Origin: Streptomyces sp. ISL-36
GTDB lineage: Bacteria > Actinomycetota > Actinomycetes > Streptomycetales > Streptomycetaceae
DNA length: 64,000 bases
NCBI RefSeq assembly: GCF_018614205.1
Contig: NZ_JAGGOS010000013.1
Coordinates: forward strand, 1-64,000
Reading direction: 5' to 3'
Part shown: positions 37,887 through 45,583 of the stretch, one piece after another
Layout of the letters: each line of letters opens with the position of its first letter
Position numbering within the stretch: position 1 is the stretch's first letter
Notes under the pieces: generated by a model
What the model was told of the DNA's origin: nothing
Seen by the model: the letters and a program-made list of their open reading frames with translations, nothing else
The model's database searches: none
Program-made: the position numbers and the translations under genes

Positions 37887-38033
37887 CTACACGGCAGGTG
37901 AACCGCTTCCCGGGCACGTCTCAGTGCCGGTGCCGCCCCTCTGGTGCATCGCGACGGGCTGGCCGCGCTCGGCGCCTACGCCCGCTCCGCACACGGGGCA
38001 GTTGCCTTCGACAAGGGCAGGGTCGAACCGCAT
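37887..38033 (-). CDS. 48-residue zinc-ribbon-like microprotein
   Basis: Read from the ATG at 38033, with a near-perfect AGGAGG 6 nt upstream, to TAG at 37887-37889. The product begins MRFDPALVEGNCPVCGAG and has a later Cys in ETCPGSG. One CxxC plus another Cys and a His (AMHQRGG) could bind zinc. A strong hairpin follows directly, making a complete small transcription unit. No function known. Confidence 0.65.
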   Translation of the reverse strand: MRFDPALVEGNCPVCGAGVGAERGQPVAMHQRGGTGTETCPGSGSPAV

Positions 38034-38103
38034 ATCAGTCCTCCTGGATCAGGTGGTGCCTGATAGGGGTGGTGCCACCCGCCCCGCGTCGGGGGCGGGA
38101 GTC

Positions 38104-38577
38104 TCAGACGGCGGCCTGGAGGTCAAAAGCCCGGCCGCCGACACCCTGCCCGGGGCGGGCAGTGTGGTGGATCAGGCAGAACGCCCGCGCCTCGTTCTGG
38201 AAGATCACGCCGAAGCCAGGGGTCTGAGCCTCGCTGCTGTAGGCGTAAGCCTCCGCGATCTGCTTGTTTCCGCTATTCGCGAGCGCGGCGGCGAAATACT
38301 CCTGAGCGCGGGCAGGGGAGGCTTTGCCGTTCTCAAACAGCTGGGGGTACGCGACCTCGGCCGGCGGCTCGCCCTCGACCGGGATCTCCGGACCCTCCCA
38401 TTTGTCGCCGGGGGCGGCGGCGGCCGTGACGCCCAGCCAGAACTGGGCGCCGGTGGTGAGCGTCACGTGGATGCCGCGCAGGTGCTCAGCGCCGCGGTCC
38501 CACGCCTCTGCGGACAGGACATCGGGCGCTGCGGCCAGAGCGGAGACGGCGAACTGGTGGAACGTGTCGAGTCGCAT
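38104..38577 (-). CDS. Hypothetical island protein, 157 residues
   Basis: ATG at 38577 with a weak GAAAG upstream. The first 60 residues (MRLDTFHQFAVSALAAAP, then RGIHVTLTTGAQFWLGV) look folded and mixed alpha/beta. A Pro/Glu-rich turn (GPEIPVEGEPPAEV) and a helical part follow. No signal peptide or known motif. It is the second gene on this strand after the small-protein operon at 38.7-39.2 kb. I do not recognise it. Confidence 0.6.
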   Translation of the reverse strand: MRLDTFHQFAVSALAAAPDVLSAEAWDRGAEHLRGIHVTLTTGAQFWLGVTAAAAPGDKWEGPEIPVEGEPPAEVAYPQLFENGKASPARAQEYFAAALANSGNKQIAEAYAYSSEAQTPGFGVIFQNEARAFCLIHHTARPGQGVGGRAFDLQAAV

Positions 38578-38691
38578 TTGTGAACTTTCGGTCGATGGCG
38601 GCCGAGCCAGTCTAGGCGGGTCAGCATCGGGGCTGGAGAGGCTTCACCGAGGCGAGCTCAGATGGCCACAGCGTGTGACCCGGGAGGGTGC

Positions 38692-38775
38692 TCAGAGGGT
38701 GATACCGAGCGCCAGAACGGCCAAGACGACGAGGACGACGAGGCAGTAGACGGCCTGCCGCTGGAGGTCACTCAT
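38692..38775 (-). CDS. 27-residue single-pass membrane peptide
   Basis: ATG at 38775 overlaps the stop of the upstream gene as ATGA, which supports translation by coupling. The product is MSDLQRQAVYCL followed by VVLVVLAVLALGITL, that is, one short head and one membrane helix. It is similar in size and shape to small membrane peptides of phages, plasmids and toxin systems, but no family match can be claimed. Confidence 0.5.
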   Translation of the reverse strand: MSDLQRQAVYCLVVLVVLAVLALGITL

Positions 38776-39248
38776 GGCGATTCCGGTGTCAGGGGCGGGA
38801 GCCCCGAGCGGCCCACGAACGGGGCCCCCGCCCCCCGGTCGGCGGCCTGGTGGTCGTTGAGGGCGCTCAGCATGTCCCGGGCGGCGAGAGCCAGGTGCCG
38901 GGCATAGGACCACGGGCCCAGCGGTCCGTCCTCCGGGCCGTCCGCCAGCAGCTGCGTCCAGGTCTCCAGGACGGCGGCACCGCGTACCGAGCGTTCAGCC
39001 GGGGGGATCTCCTCGACGCCGGCCGCGAGGGTGATGCAGTGCGTGAGGAGTCGGTCGGTCAATGCGGCGAGGGCCAGCGCGTCCGGGTGGTGCCGCATCT
39101 CCAGGACCCGACGGATGTCGGCCTCAACAGAGTCCTTAACCGGGTCCTCGACGTCGCCGGAGCCTTGGAGCAGGAGCTCGCCCAGCTCCACCTCGACAGT
39201 GGTCCTGGGGTCGGCCAAAACCTGTGGTGTCAGCTCGATAGCGTCCAC
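38772..39248 (-). CDS. DUF6415-like helical protein
   Basis: 158 residues from the GTG at 39248, with AGGAAGGG upstream. All-helical: ADIRRVLEMRHHPDALALAA, then TDRLLTHCITLAAGVEEI, then WTQLLADGPEDGPLGPWSYA and RHLALAARDMLSALNDHQ. The spacing and the LxxGPxxGxxGPWSYARHLA pattern recall DUF6415 proteins, common beside Streptomyces HTH regulators. It is divergent from the XRE gene (80-bp gap), so the two promoters probably overlap. A 27-residue membrane peptide is coupled to its end. Confidence 0.6.
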   Translation of the reverse strand: MDAIELTPQVLADPRTTVEVELGELLLQGSGDVEDPVKDSVEADIRRVLEMRHHPDALALAALTDRLLTHCITLAAGVEEIPPAERSVRGAAVLETWTQLLADGPEDGPLGPWSYARHLALAARDMLSALNDHQAADRGAGAPFVGRSGLPPLTPESP

Positions 39249-39328
39249 AACGGCGCCCTTCCTACTACGCTGAGTTGTCCGTTCGGCACTGCAACTAAGA
39301 CGGTAGAAGCCGGAGATCGCTGCCAGAA

Positions 39329-40495
39329 GTGACCGCAGGTACGGGTATTCGACCCGGACAGGGCGCAGAGGGGGCACCATGGACAGCCATCCGCACAACC
39401 CAGACCCCCGGTCAGGGTTCCCGCTCGCGAGCGCGTGGGGGAGTGGGCTCCGGGTACGTGTTCCGCCTCATCCGCGAGCAGCTCGGCCGCACCCAGGAAG
39501 ACCTGGCCGAGGAATTCCCTGTCTCCCCAGACACGATCGCTGGTTGGGAGTCAGGGCGCCGGCCCCTGACCGCCACACCTGTCGGCCAGATGCTCGTCCA
39601 CCGGCACCGCCTTCTCCAGCTCGGCGCCGTCCCTGCCCTGCTCCTCGCCTTGGAGCGGGCGATGGAAGCGGACGTCCTCCTCGCCAGCGCCTTGGACGAG
39701 GAGGCGCCCACTTCGGCCAACCCGATGGGAGCTTGGGTCATGCAGCGGGACCTGGTCGAGGTTCTCGCCTGGCCACTGAACGGCGTCCCCCCCGCCCCGC
39801 TGCGCGACCTGCCCCCTCCGCCCCGTCCCCGCCGCGGCCCCGTCCCAGCAGCGCCAGAGCTACCCGCCGGGGACCGCACGCGGTTCTTCACCCGCATGCG
39901 CCGCACGGCTGAACAGGCCCGCAGTAAGGAGGACTTCCTGCTGCGTCGTCAGGCCTTGTACCTGGCGGGATACGACGATGCGCCCGACACCACGGAGTGG
40001 CTCTCATCGAAGGAGCGCACGGCGCGGCCCGACGACTGGCTCACGCGGTGGCTCAACGCGCGGTCGGTCGCTGCCGTCGCCGCCCGTCAGGGTGACCAGG
40101 ACAGGATGGACCACTTCATCAGAACGACCCTCGCCGACAGCGACCCAAGCGAAGCGGCCAACCTCAACTACTGGGCGTACTGGATCGGAGAGACGCCGCA
40201 CATTCAGCTGTCTGACGACTTCATCGCCTCGCCCCAGCCAGCGCCTTGGCAAGGCGACAAGCTGATGCAGCACCTTGTGCGCGGGCTCACCCCGAACCAC
40301 GGCTTCTTCGACCTGAACGTACACACCCTGTGGGCGCTCCTGGCCGCACGCCCCAGCCTGCTGCGCCCGTCATCTGGCGCCGGTCAGGGCCTGCGAATCA
40401 GTCTCCCGGTGCTGTTGGATAGCAAGGAGCTGTCGGCGCGATCCCGCCGCGAGCTCGAAGGCATCCGGTACGCGATCCGCCTCGCTGAGGCGTGA
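39329..40495 (+). CDS. XRE-family HTH regulator with helical C-terminal domain
   Basis: Up to 388 residues if started at the GTG 39329. The helix-turn-helix is clear: [20 protein letters not shown], then [17 protein letters not shown] Pro-rich linker ([18 protein letters not shown]) and a large helical domain follow ([37 protein letters not shown]). The start is doubtful: no good ribosome site serves 39329, whereas ATG 39379 has AGAGGGGG ahead but lies in another frame up to a five-G run at 39437-39441. The HD gene starts 14 bp downstream, so they form an operon. Confidence 0.78.
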   Translation: MTAGTGIRPGQGAEGAPWTAIRTTQTPGQGSRSRARGGVGSGYVFRLIREQLGRTQEDLAEEFPVSPDTIAGWESGRRPLTATPVGQMLVHRHRLLQLGAVPALLLALERAMEADVLLASALDEEAPTSANPMGAWVMQRDLVEVLAWPLNGVPPAPLRDLPPPPRPRRGPVPAAPELPAGDRTRFFTRMRRTAEQARSKEDFLLRRQALYLAGYDDAPDTTEWLSSKERTARPDDWLTRWLNARSVAAVAARQGDQDRMDHFIRTTLADSDPSEAANLNYWAYWIGETPHIQLSDDFIASPQPAPWQGDKLMQHLVRGLTPNHGFFDLNVHTLWALLAARPSLLRPSSGAGQGLRISLPVLLDSKELSARSRRELEGIRYAIRLAEA

Positions 40496-40508
40496 GAGGA
40501 GACGGACG

Positions 40509-41084
40509 GTGGGAGACGACCTGTCCGCGGTGGCTCACTTCCTTTATGAGGCGGGCACGCTCAAGCACACTCGGCGCACCGGTTGGTGGATGGCTGGCGT
40601 CCGCGATCCTGAGAGTGTCGCCGAGCACTCCTGGCGTGCTTCGCTGATCGCCTCCATCATCGCCAAGCTCGAAGGTGCTGACCCCGCTCGCGCCGCCTTC
40701 CTTGCCGTCTGGCATGACACCCAGGAGACGCGCACTGGGGACGTGAATTACCTGGGCAAGAAGTACGCCGCCGGCGCTGACCCTCGGGAGGTAACTGCGG
40801 ATCAGACACGTGGCATGCCCGAGGTTCTGTCAACGACTGTGCGCGAGCTAGTCGCCGAGTACGAAGCGAAGGAGTCTCCTGAGGCGCTCTGTGCCCGGGA
40901 TGCCGACAAGCTGGAGTGCATGCTGCAGGGCATCGAGTACAAGGCGCAGGGGTACGAGAACGCCCAGCGGTGGATCGACAACAGCCGAGCCCGGCTGACG
41001 ACTGAGACGGGCAAGAGACTCGCTGAAGAACTCCTCGCACACGGTTCGCTGGACTGGCTGCGATCGGTCCTCGGCGAGACGTAA
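40509..41084 (+). CDS. HD-domain nucleotidase (YfbR-like 5'-deoxynucleotidase)
   Basis: 191 residues; GTG start with GAGAGGAG upstream. The layout fits YfbR/YGK1-type HD hydrolases: HTRRTGWWMAGV, His40 in SVAEHSW, His69-Asp70 in LAVWHDTQET and the fourth ligand Asp in CARDADKLECML. These enzymes bind divalent metal and remove phosphate from deoxynucleoside monophosphates. It is encoded directly after an XRE regulator on a mobile island, so a role in lowering nucleotide supply for phage is possible but unproven. Confidence 0.82.
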   Translation: MGDDLSAVAHFLYEAGTLKHTRRTGWWMAGVRDPESVAEHSWRASLIASIIAKLEGADPARAAFLAVWHDTQETRTGDVNYLGKKYAAGADPREVTADQTRGMPEVLSTTVRELVAEYEAKESPEALCARDADKLECMLQGIEYKAQGYENAQRWIDNSRARLTTETGKRLAEELLAHGSLDWLRSVLGET

Positions 41085-41108
41085 GCACTACCCCGAACAC
41101 GACGAAAC

Positions 41109-41142
41109 CGCCCCTCCCGCGCCCGTAGGCGGGGAAGGGGCG
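41109..41142. terminator. Imperfect hairpin between HD gene and holin operon
   Basis: CGCCCCTCCCGC (41109-41120) can pair with GCGGGGAAGGGGCG (41129-41142) with small bulges. It lies between convergent genes. Confidence 0.55.
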
Positions 41143-41148
41143 TGGTGT

Positions 41149-41406
41149 TCAGCGGGCGGCGACCTTCTCGTACAGCGTCAGCCCCAGCGCGGCGCACGCG
41201 GTGATGGCGGCGATGGACGGCAGGGGCCAGCGGGATTTCTCCAGGGTGTCGAGGCGCGTTTCATGGTCGGCGAGCTGCTTGTCGGTCTGGTCGCTCCGCT
41301 GGACGAGGAGTGCGAGCGAGCCGTCGTTGCGGGCGAACCCCGTCTCCACGGTCCCGCGCAGCCGCTCCAGTTCCAAGGCGACCTGCCCCGACTCGATGGG
41401 CGTCAC
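41149..41406 (-). CDS. Phage lysis-cassette membrane protein (coiled coil plus TM)
   Basis: 85 residues. A helical, heptad-like N-terminal part (ELERLRGTVETGFARND, then QTDKQLADHETRLDTLEK) leads to a C-terminal membrane helix (SIAAITACAALGLTLYEKV). This is typical of the small proteins after holins in actinophages. Its GTG overlaps the stop of the holin gene (GTGA). Confidence 0.7.
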   Translation of the reverse strand: MTPIESGQVALELERLRGTVETGFARNDGSLALLVQRSDQTDKQLADHETRLDTLEKSRWPLPSIAAITACAALGLTLYEKVAAR

Positions 41407-41630
41407 CCGCGGCCCGCCGGCTCGTCGGTGCGGAGCCCGCCGGGCAGGAGCCGCTGCACGCCGGGAACGGCCATGACGCGGGCGAAGCCACCCGCGAGGG
41501 CGAGGGCGCCGGCGACCCAGGGCAGGGACTCGGGGATGCCGGAGGCGGACACGATCGCGGGCAGGACGACGGCGATGCCGAGCGCGGTCTGCAGGATCGT
41601 TGGGGCGGTGCGCTTCGAGGCTTCGGACAT
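41403..41630 (-). CDS. Holin
   Basis: 75 residues with two hydrophobic helices, TALGIAVVLPAIVSASG and WVAGALALAGGFARVMA, a charged C-terminus and an N-terminal KRTAPTILQ. Size and pattern match holins of Streptomyces phages, which form membrane lesions that release the endolysin. It is encoded right after the amidase endolysin and overlaps the next lysis gene. Confidence 0.75.
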   Translation of the reverse strand: MSEASKRTAPTILQTALGIAVVLPAIVSASGIPESLPWVAGALALAGGFARVMAVPGVQRLLPGGLRTDEPAGRG

Positions 41631-41642
41631 GGGGGGCTCCGT

Positions 41643-42496
41643 TCAGTCAGTGAGGCGGGCGGCGAGCTTGTCGGCGACGAGCTCGGCGATCTGCTCGGCG
41701 AGCGCGGGGTGGGCGGCGACCTGGGTGGCGAGTGCGGCCAACTGGTCCGGGGTGAGGGTCGGGGCCTTGAGGGCGTCGACCTTCGTGCCGAGCGCGGCGA
41801 CGGACTTCACGGCGGTGGAGGCCTGCGCGGCGGTGTTGTTCAGGAGGGCCCACGCGTCCACGGTGCCCTTGCCCTTGTACTGCCAGCCGCTGTACGGCAC
41901 CTGCGCGGCGTGGATCTCCTTGAGCTGCTTGGCCTGGGTGGCGTCCATGTCGGGGGCCTCCTCCTGCGTTCCGTTGGCCCGGGAGACGATGCCCGGGAAG
42001 ACGATCTCTCTGAACTGCTTGATGCGGGCCGCGCCGGGACAGGCGGTGCCGCTGACGGACCACTCGCGGAACAGCGAGTGGTAGCCGAAGCCGGGGTCGT
42101 CCCAGGTGCGGCAGATCCGTAGCGGGATCCCGTGTGTCTCGTGAGCCCACACCCCGAGCTTGATCAGCTCCTCAATCTGCGCTGCGGTCCACGGGTCGGT
42201 GTGCTGCAGGTTCGAGGCCGACTCCAACGAGATCGCCCCGAGCCGTCCGGTCTCAGGTTCGCCCTGTAGTTGGCGTCAGCCTTCGTACCAGTGCCGATGA
42301 ACTGCCCCAACGAGCCGTCGTAGTCCAGGCCGAAGTGGGACTCCAGGTTGGTGGAGTCGCGCCAGTACTCGTACATGCGGCGCTCGTCCCACGGCGCCGC
42401 GATGCTGTGGAGGATGAGCTGCGTCGGCCGGATCGACGCCTGGGAGTCGGACTCCGGTTGAAGCTCCATCCGGATCGCGCCGGGGTACCAGGCCAC
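41643..42496 (-). pseudogene. N-acetylmuramoyl-L-alanine amidase endolysin, frameshifted
   Basis: The N-terminal part reads in one frame from GTG 42496 (MAWYPGAIRMELQPES, then TQLILHSIAAPWDERRMYEY and SHFGLDYDGSLGQFIGT). The rest reads in the next frame (ESASNLQHTDPWTAAQI, GVWAHETHGIPLRICRTWDD, CPGAARIKQFREIVFPG). The switch falls at a run of four C on the plus strand (42236-42239). One extra base there would restore 284 residues through GSGAISLESAS. The enzyme would cut the peptide from glycan strands. It is either a dead gene or a homopolymer sequencing error. Confidence 0.82.
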
Positions 42497-42559
42497 GTGA
42501 GCCTCCAGACATGAGGGAGGCCCCGGCCAGCAGGCGCGGGGCGGGCGGGAGGGGCAGGG

Positions 42560-43066
42560 TCAGGCGGTCTCGTAGGTGATCTGCGCGTGCAGGTAGTTGG
42601 TGGTCGCCGCGGTCCAGCTGTGCGGCTGGCTGGGTGACCACTCCTGCGAAGCGCTGTGCGAGAAGACCTTCATCGTCGACTGGTTCTTGATGACGGCCGT
42701 GGTGCCGGTGAACCAGGCCGTGGCGCTGTGCGCGCGGGCCGCCCCGCAGTAGACGAAGTTCGCGGACGTCCCGGCCGGGTTCGCCGCGGTGTAGGGCAGC
42801 GAGAACTGCCAGGTCCCGGTGCCGAACGTCGTGGTCGTTCCGGCGACCATCTCGACGATCGCGGTGCACGTCTTTCCGACGAGCTTGGACCGGCCGGTCA
42901 ACGTTCCGTTGCTGATGGCTGGGTTGGTGCTGCTCGCGGTCCAAGCCGGAACGTAGGCGACCCACGTGGCGATGAGGTCGGTGAACTGGTCACGGATCTC
43001 GGCGTTCATGTAGGCGGCGGTCACGAATTCACCGACGACCCATGTGCGGGGTGTGGCCAGGGGCAT
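42560..43066 (-). CDS. Phage tail-fibre-like protein
   Basis: 168 residues. The N-terminus LATPRTWVVGEFVTAAYMNA followed by EIRDQFTDLIA is a hallmark of small tail or baseplate proteins near the lysis genes of actinophages. The rest is a beta-rich, Thr/Ser-rich domain (ISNGTLTGRSKLVGKTCTA, TTTTFGTGTWQFSLPYTA) like a receptor-binding head. It sits directly before the endolysin, as in phage genomes. Confidence 0.75.
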   Translation of the reverse strand: MPLATPRTWVVGEFVTAAYMNAEIRDQFTDLIATWVAYVPAWTASSTNPAISNGTLTGRSKLVGKTCTAIVEMVAGTTTTFGTGTWQFSLPYTAANPAGTSANFVYCGAARAHSATAWFTGTTAVIKNQSTMKVFSHSASQEWSPSQPHSWTAATTNYLHAQITYETA

Positions 43067-43069
43067 GGG

Positions 43070-43288
43070 TCAGACCTCCGGGTCGGGGGTGGGCGGCTCG
43101 ACCGGCACAGGTTCCGCCGGCCGGGACGGGGCGGCGGGGTGCCACCAGTTCCGCTCGGCGACGGGGAGCAGGGCCATCTGCCGCTCGGCTGCCTCCGGGT
43201 CCGCGGGGAAGTCGAGGGTCCACCAGCCGGTGCCGCATTCGACGCACCACATGCGCGGGTCGGCCGGGGTGACGACCTGCGCTGACAT
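43070..43288 (-). CDS. Small CxxC phage protein
   Basis: 72 residues, ending 3 bp before the tail-fibre gene. MWCVECGTGWWTLDFPADPE carries a single CxxC; the tail is Pro-rich (PVEPPTPDPEV). No clear ribosome site at ATG 43288. Such short genes are common between phage tail genes. Confidence 0.5.
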   Translation of the reverse strand: MSAQVVTPADPRMWCVECGTGWWTLDFPADPEAAERQMALLPVAERNWWHPAAPSRPAEPVPVEPPTPDPEV

Positions 43289-43326
43289 GCAGGTGCACGT
43301 CGCTACCCACCAGGCAACCAGGGCGC

Positions 43327-43701
43327 GAACAGTCCGCCCGGGAGGCCGTCTTCACCATTGGCCACCTCGAATGCGGCCAGACCGTCACCTTCCGGATCCT
43401 CGTGTCAGGTAGGGATGCCGGCAAGTGGAAGGTCATACCCCACAACCCCGGCGGGGATGTCGGCTTCCATGAGCGCTCCGCCGAGCGCAGACGAGACGAC
43501 CGGGAACACGTCCCTGCTTTCCTCTCCCTGACGTTCCTGCTGCTGAGCGTCCCGCCCCTCTTCGCCTTCCTGGGAGACATCGGCGAACTCGCTGCGGCGA
43601 TCGTCAGCATCGCCTTCCTCGCCAGCATCGCGCCTCACCTCAGTCCCACAGCACGCGCCCTCCGGGACTTCCTCACGCGACCCCGGCAGGGTCTGCCGTG
43701 A
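43327..43701 (+). pseudogene. 5'-truncated membrane protein gene
   Basis: The frame is open well before any start: REAVFTIGHLECGQTVTFRI, then LVSGRDAGKWKVIPHNPGG, reads like folded protein and joins a C-terminal part with two membrane helices (AFLSLTFLLLSVPPLFAFLG and LAAAIVSIAFLASIAPHL). An internal GTG at 43402 could start a 99-residue product, but without a good ribosome site. Its 5' end runs into the divergent phage gene at 43288, so it looks like a gene cut by insertion or deletion. Confidence 0.5.
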
Positions 43702-44169
43702 CCATCAGCCGCGTCGACTCAAGCGTCTTCGCGTTCGGCGAGGATGCGCATATCCACGATGTGTCCTTCCCGCCGAACCAACCAGCCGCGGGTCCCACTG
43801 ATCCAGCGTGATCCCTCCGCGTAGTGCGCTCCATCGCGCCCGGGAAGCGACCCCGTACGGGAGCGCATCGGCAGCGCGGCAGACGGAGCGCCCCTGGAGC
43901 CGTCTGCGAGCCGCTTCGCGGCAGAGGTGGTCCTGCAGACGGGGCGTGGATGACCCGCTTCGGGTCCGGGGAGGATTCCACCGCCCCGCCCCCGACGGAT
44001 CGCTCAGGACCTTGGCGCGGGCACCAGAGCGCGGCGTGGCCGAATTTCGATAATCGCCTTTTGGACAAGTGCGTGGATTATTGGCCAGACCATCCGACTC
44101 TCCTGGCATATCCCCTTCGTTTCTCCATAGCCTCTATGACGACCGCAAGTCTGGAACAGAGGGGGAACC
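43702..44169. other. Island stretch without a convincing gene
   Basis: 468 bp. On the minus strand a 49-codon frame (43719-43868) ends in a protein-like segment GWLVRREGHIVDMRILAERE, but no ribosome site is present; it may be a gene remnant. The right end becomes AT-richer toward the promoter of the secreted protein at 44170. Confidence 0.4.
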
Positions 44170-44616
44170 GTGAAGCTCACGGAGCGAATTTCAACGTTCG
44201 GAAGCACACTCGCAATCGCAGCCTCGGCGCTCGCGATGACATCGACCCCTGCAAGCGCCACCGTCACAGCGGACCCGTGCGCAGGGAAGTCCGAAAACTA
44301 CATCGTCAAGAACTACACCAGGGGATTCGTCAACCTCCCCCTGCGTTGCGGAACGTCGACCTGGGGATACCGACACCTGGTCCCCAAGCACGGATTCAAT
44401 GACAGCCAGATCGCCAACACGGTGGCACGAGGCAAGCAGAGCTTTGGGTTCTACTACACGAACCTGGCCCAGTGTCCGCCCATGACGTTCAAGGTCGTCT
44501 ATAACGACGGGGCCCTTGGCGGTACCGGAGTCAGGCCGCAGGGCATCATTACCGCCTACTACCAGGCCGGCCACATTTCATCCATCGCCCCTCAGTCGAC
44601 CGAAGCAGCCTGCTAA
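44170..44616 (+). CDS. Small secreted protein
   Basis: 148 residues; GTG start with GAGGGGGAA just upstream. Signal peptide of about 31 residues (LAIAASALAMTSTPASA). The mature part has four Cys (DPCAGK, LRCGTST, AQCPPM, EAAC), suiting two disulfides, and aromatic segments such as SFGFYYTN and ITAYYQAGH. Codon use is less GC-biased than in core genes, which suggests transfer. No family recognised. The next gene begins 9 bp after its stop. Confidence 0.7.
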   Translation: MKLTERISTFGSTLAIAASALAMTSTPASATVTADPCAGKSENYIVKNYTRGFVNLPLRCGTSTWGYRHLVPKHGFNDSQIANTVARGKQSFGFYYTNLAQCPPMTFKVVYNDGALGGTGVRPQGIITAYYQAGHISSIAPQSTEAAC

Positions 44617-44625
44617 AATCAACGC

Positions 44626-44967
44626 ATGGAGCAAGTGAGCATTCCTCCCGGACTTCAAATGGAATTGGAAAAGCCGTTCGGAGGTCGAGGGGATCCTGCT
44701 TTCAAGCTGTCAAACATCGCGTTCTCGCGTGAAGGCGGAGAACTCACCCTGTCTGCGACCGTGGACATCACCCCGGACCGCGAGCACAGCGAGCGGTGGC
44801 TCCTCAGTCTGGAGTTCTCCGAATTTGACGCCGCCGCTGCGCATCAGGACGAAACAGCAGAAGCGCACTCCTGGTTCGCTTTGATGGCGAAGACAAACAT
44901 CATCGAATGGTGGCACACACGGAAAACCGAGCCCAACATGCCCCTGCCACCCCGCCGCATCGGGTAG
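44626..44967 (+). CDS. Hypothetical island protein, 113 residues
   Basis: Begins MEQVSIPPGLQMELEKPFGG. A compact alpha/beta protein without signal peptide; Trp-rich segments (SERWLLSLEFSEFD, NIIEWWHTRKTEP). TAAAAT lies 6 nt before the ATG and overlaps the stop of the secreted gene, so it may be transcribed on its own as a leaderless message. Not recognised. Confidence 0.6.
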   Translation: MEQVSIPPGLQMELEKPFGGRGDPAFKLSNIAFSREGGELTLSATVDITPDREHSERWLLSLEFSEFDAAAAHQDETAEAHSWFALMAKTNIIEWWHTRKTEPNMPLPPRRIG

Positions 44968-45147
44968 GTCCCCGATCTTTCGGTGAGTGACACATCGCCC
45001 GCCGGGCAGGCGCCGGCCCGCACTGGGAGCCATCTGGGAGCCGACCTGCTCCCCAAGCCTTCGCGACACCGCCCAAGCCCACGGCGCACCAACGCTGTAA
45101 CCAGGAGAAACAGCGAAACGGCCGGTGAGGAATCGGACCGAACCTCA

Positions 45148-45190
45148 TTCGGGACGAAGAGGTCGTGGGTTCAAATCCCGCCCCCCGACA
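45148..45190 (+). repeat. 3' fragment of a tRNA, probably tRNA-Pro
   Basis: TTCGGGACGAAGAGGTCGTG followed by GGTTCAAATCCCGCC and CCCCGACA reads as an anticodon loop with CGG, 3' anticodon stem, variable loop, T arm and acceptor end. No 5' half is present, so it is not a working tRNA. It looks like an attachment-site scar of an element that targets tRNA-Pro. The identity as Pro rests on the CGG anticodon. Confidence 0.7.
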
Positions 45191-45401
45191 TCCGGTAAGG
45201 CCAGGTCAGGCCCTCATGAAGGGACGCCGAGTGGGCGTTCCGCCCTTGCAGGCTGCGGCACCGTCTGTGCGTGAGCGATGCGTGAGCGGATGTTCCGGCA
45301 CAACCCGGTCCGGCAGGATCGCGCGGCACCGTTCACCGCGTCCGACCAGGCAGTCCCGGACGGAGCGACACCGTCCGGCATGAGCCGGTCGGACCCGGCC
45401 A

Positions 45402-45451
45402 GGACTTTTAATCCCTTGGTTGTGGGTTCGAGTCCCACACGGCCTACCGAA
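45402..45451. repeat. Internal att-type repeat: 3' end of tRNA-Lys
   Basis: 50 bp matching 37685-37734 except for one base (G to C) that would break the anticodon stem. The match stops at CCGAA, before the terminator, so this junction differs from the one at 47370. Confidence 0.9.
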
Positions 45452-45486
45452 GGTGGGGGAGGGGTGACCCCTCTGACCTGCTGCGG

Positions 45487-45520
45487 AGCGCCCCGACCGG
45501 TTTCGACCGGGCGGGGCGCT
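45487..45520. terminator. Hairpin terminator
   Basis: AGCGCCCCG (45487-45495) pairs with CGGGGCGCT (45512-45520), with an inner ACCGG/CCGG(T)-type stem, followed by TCC and GTT. It could end transcription of the minus-strand gene at 45584. Confidence 0.65.
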
Positions 45521-45583
45521 TCCTCGTTCGAGGGCGCTTGCGTGAGCGGGCGGGCCCGGTCTTCTCGGTGAGGCCGACTCAGT

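Noticed and set aside
37672..38583. Reading frame running through tRNA-Lys
   Set aside because: Starts inside the tRNA and passes both terminators; no protein likeness.
43719..43868. 49-codon minus-strand frame with a protein-like end
   Set aside because: No ribosome site or neighbours to support it; kept only as a possible remnant in the region note.
45278..45571. Reading frame through the inner tRNA-Lys repeat
   Set aside because: Overlaps the att scar and terminator; composition is that of the tRNA copy.
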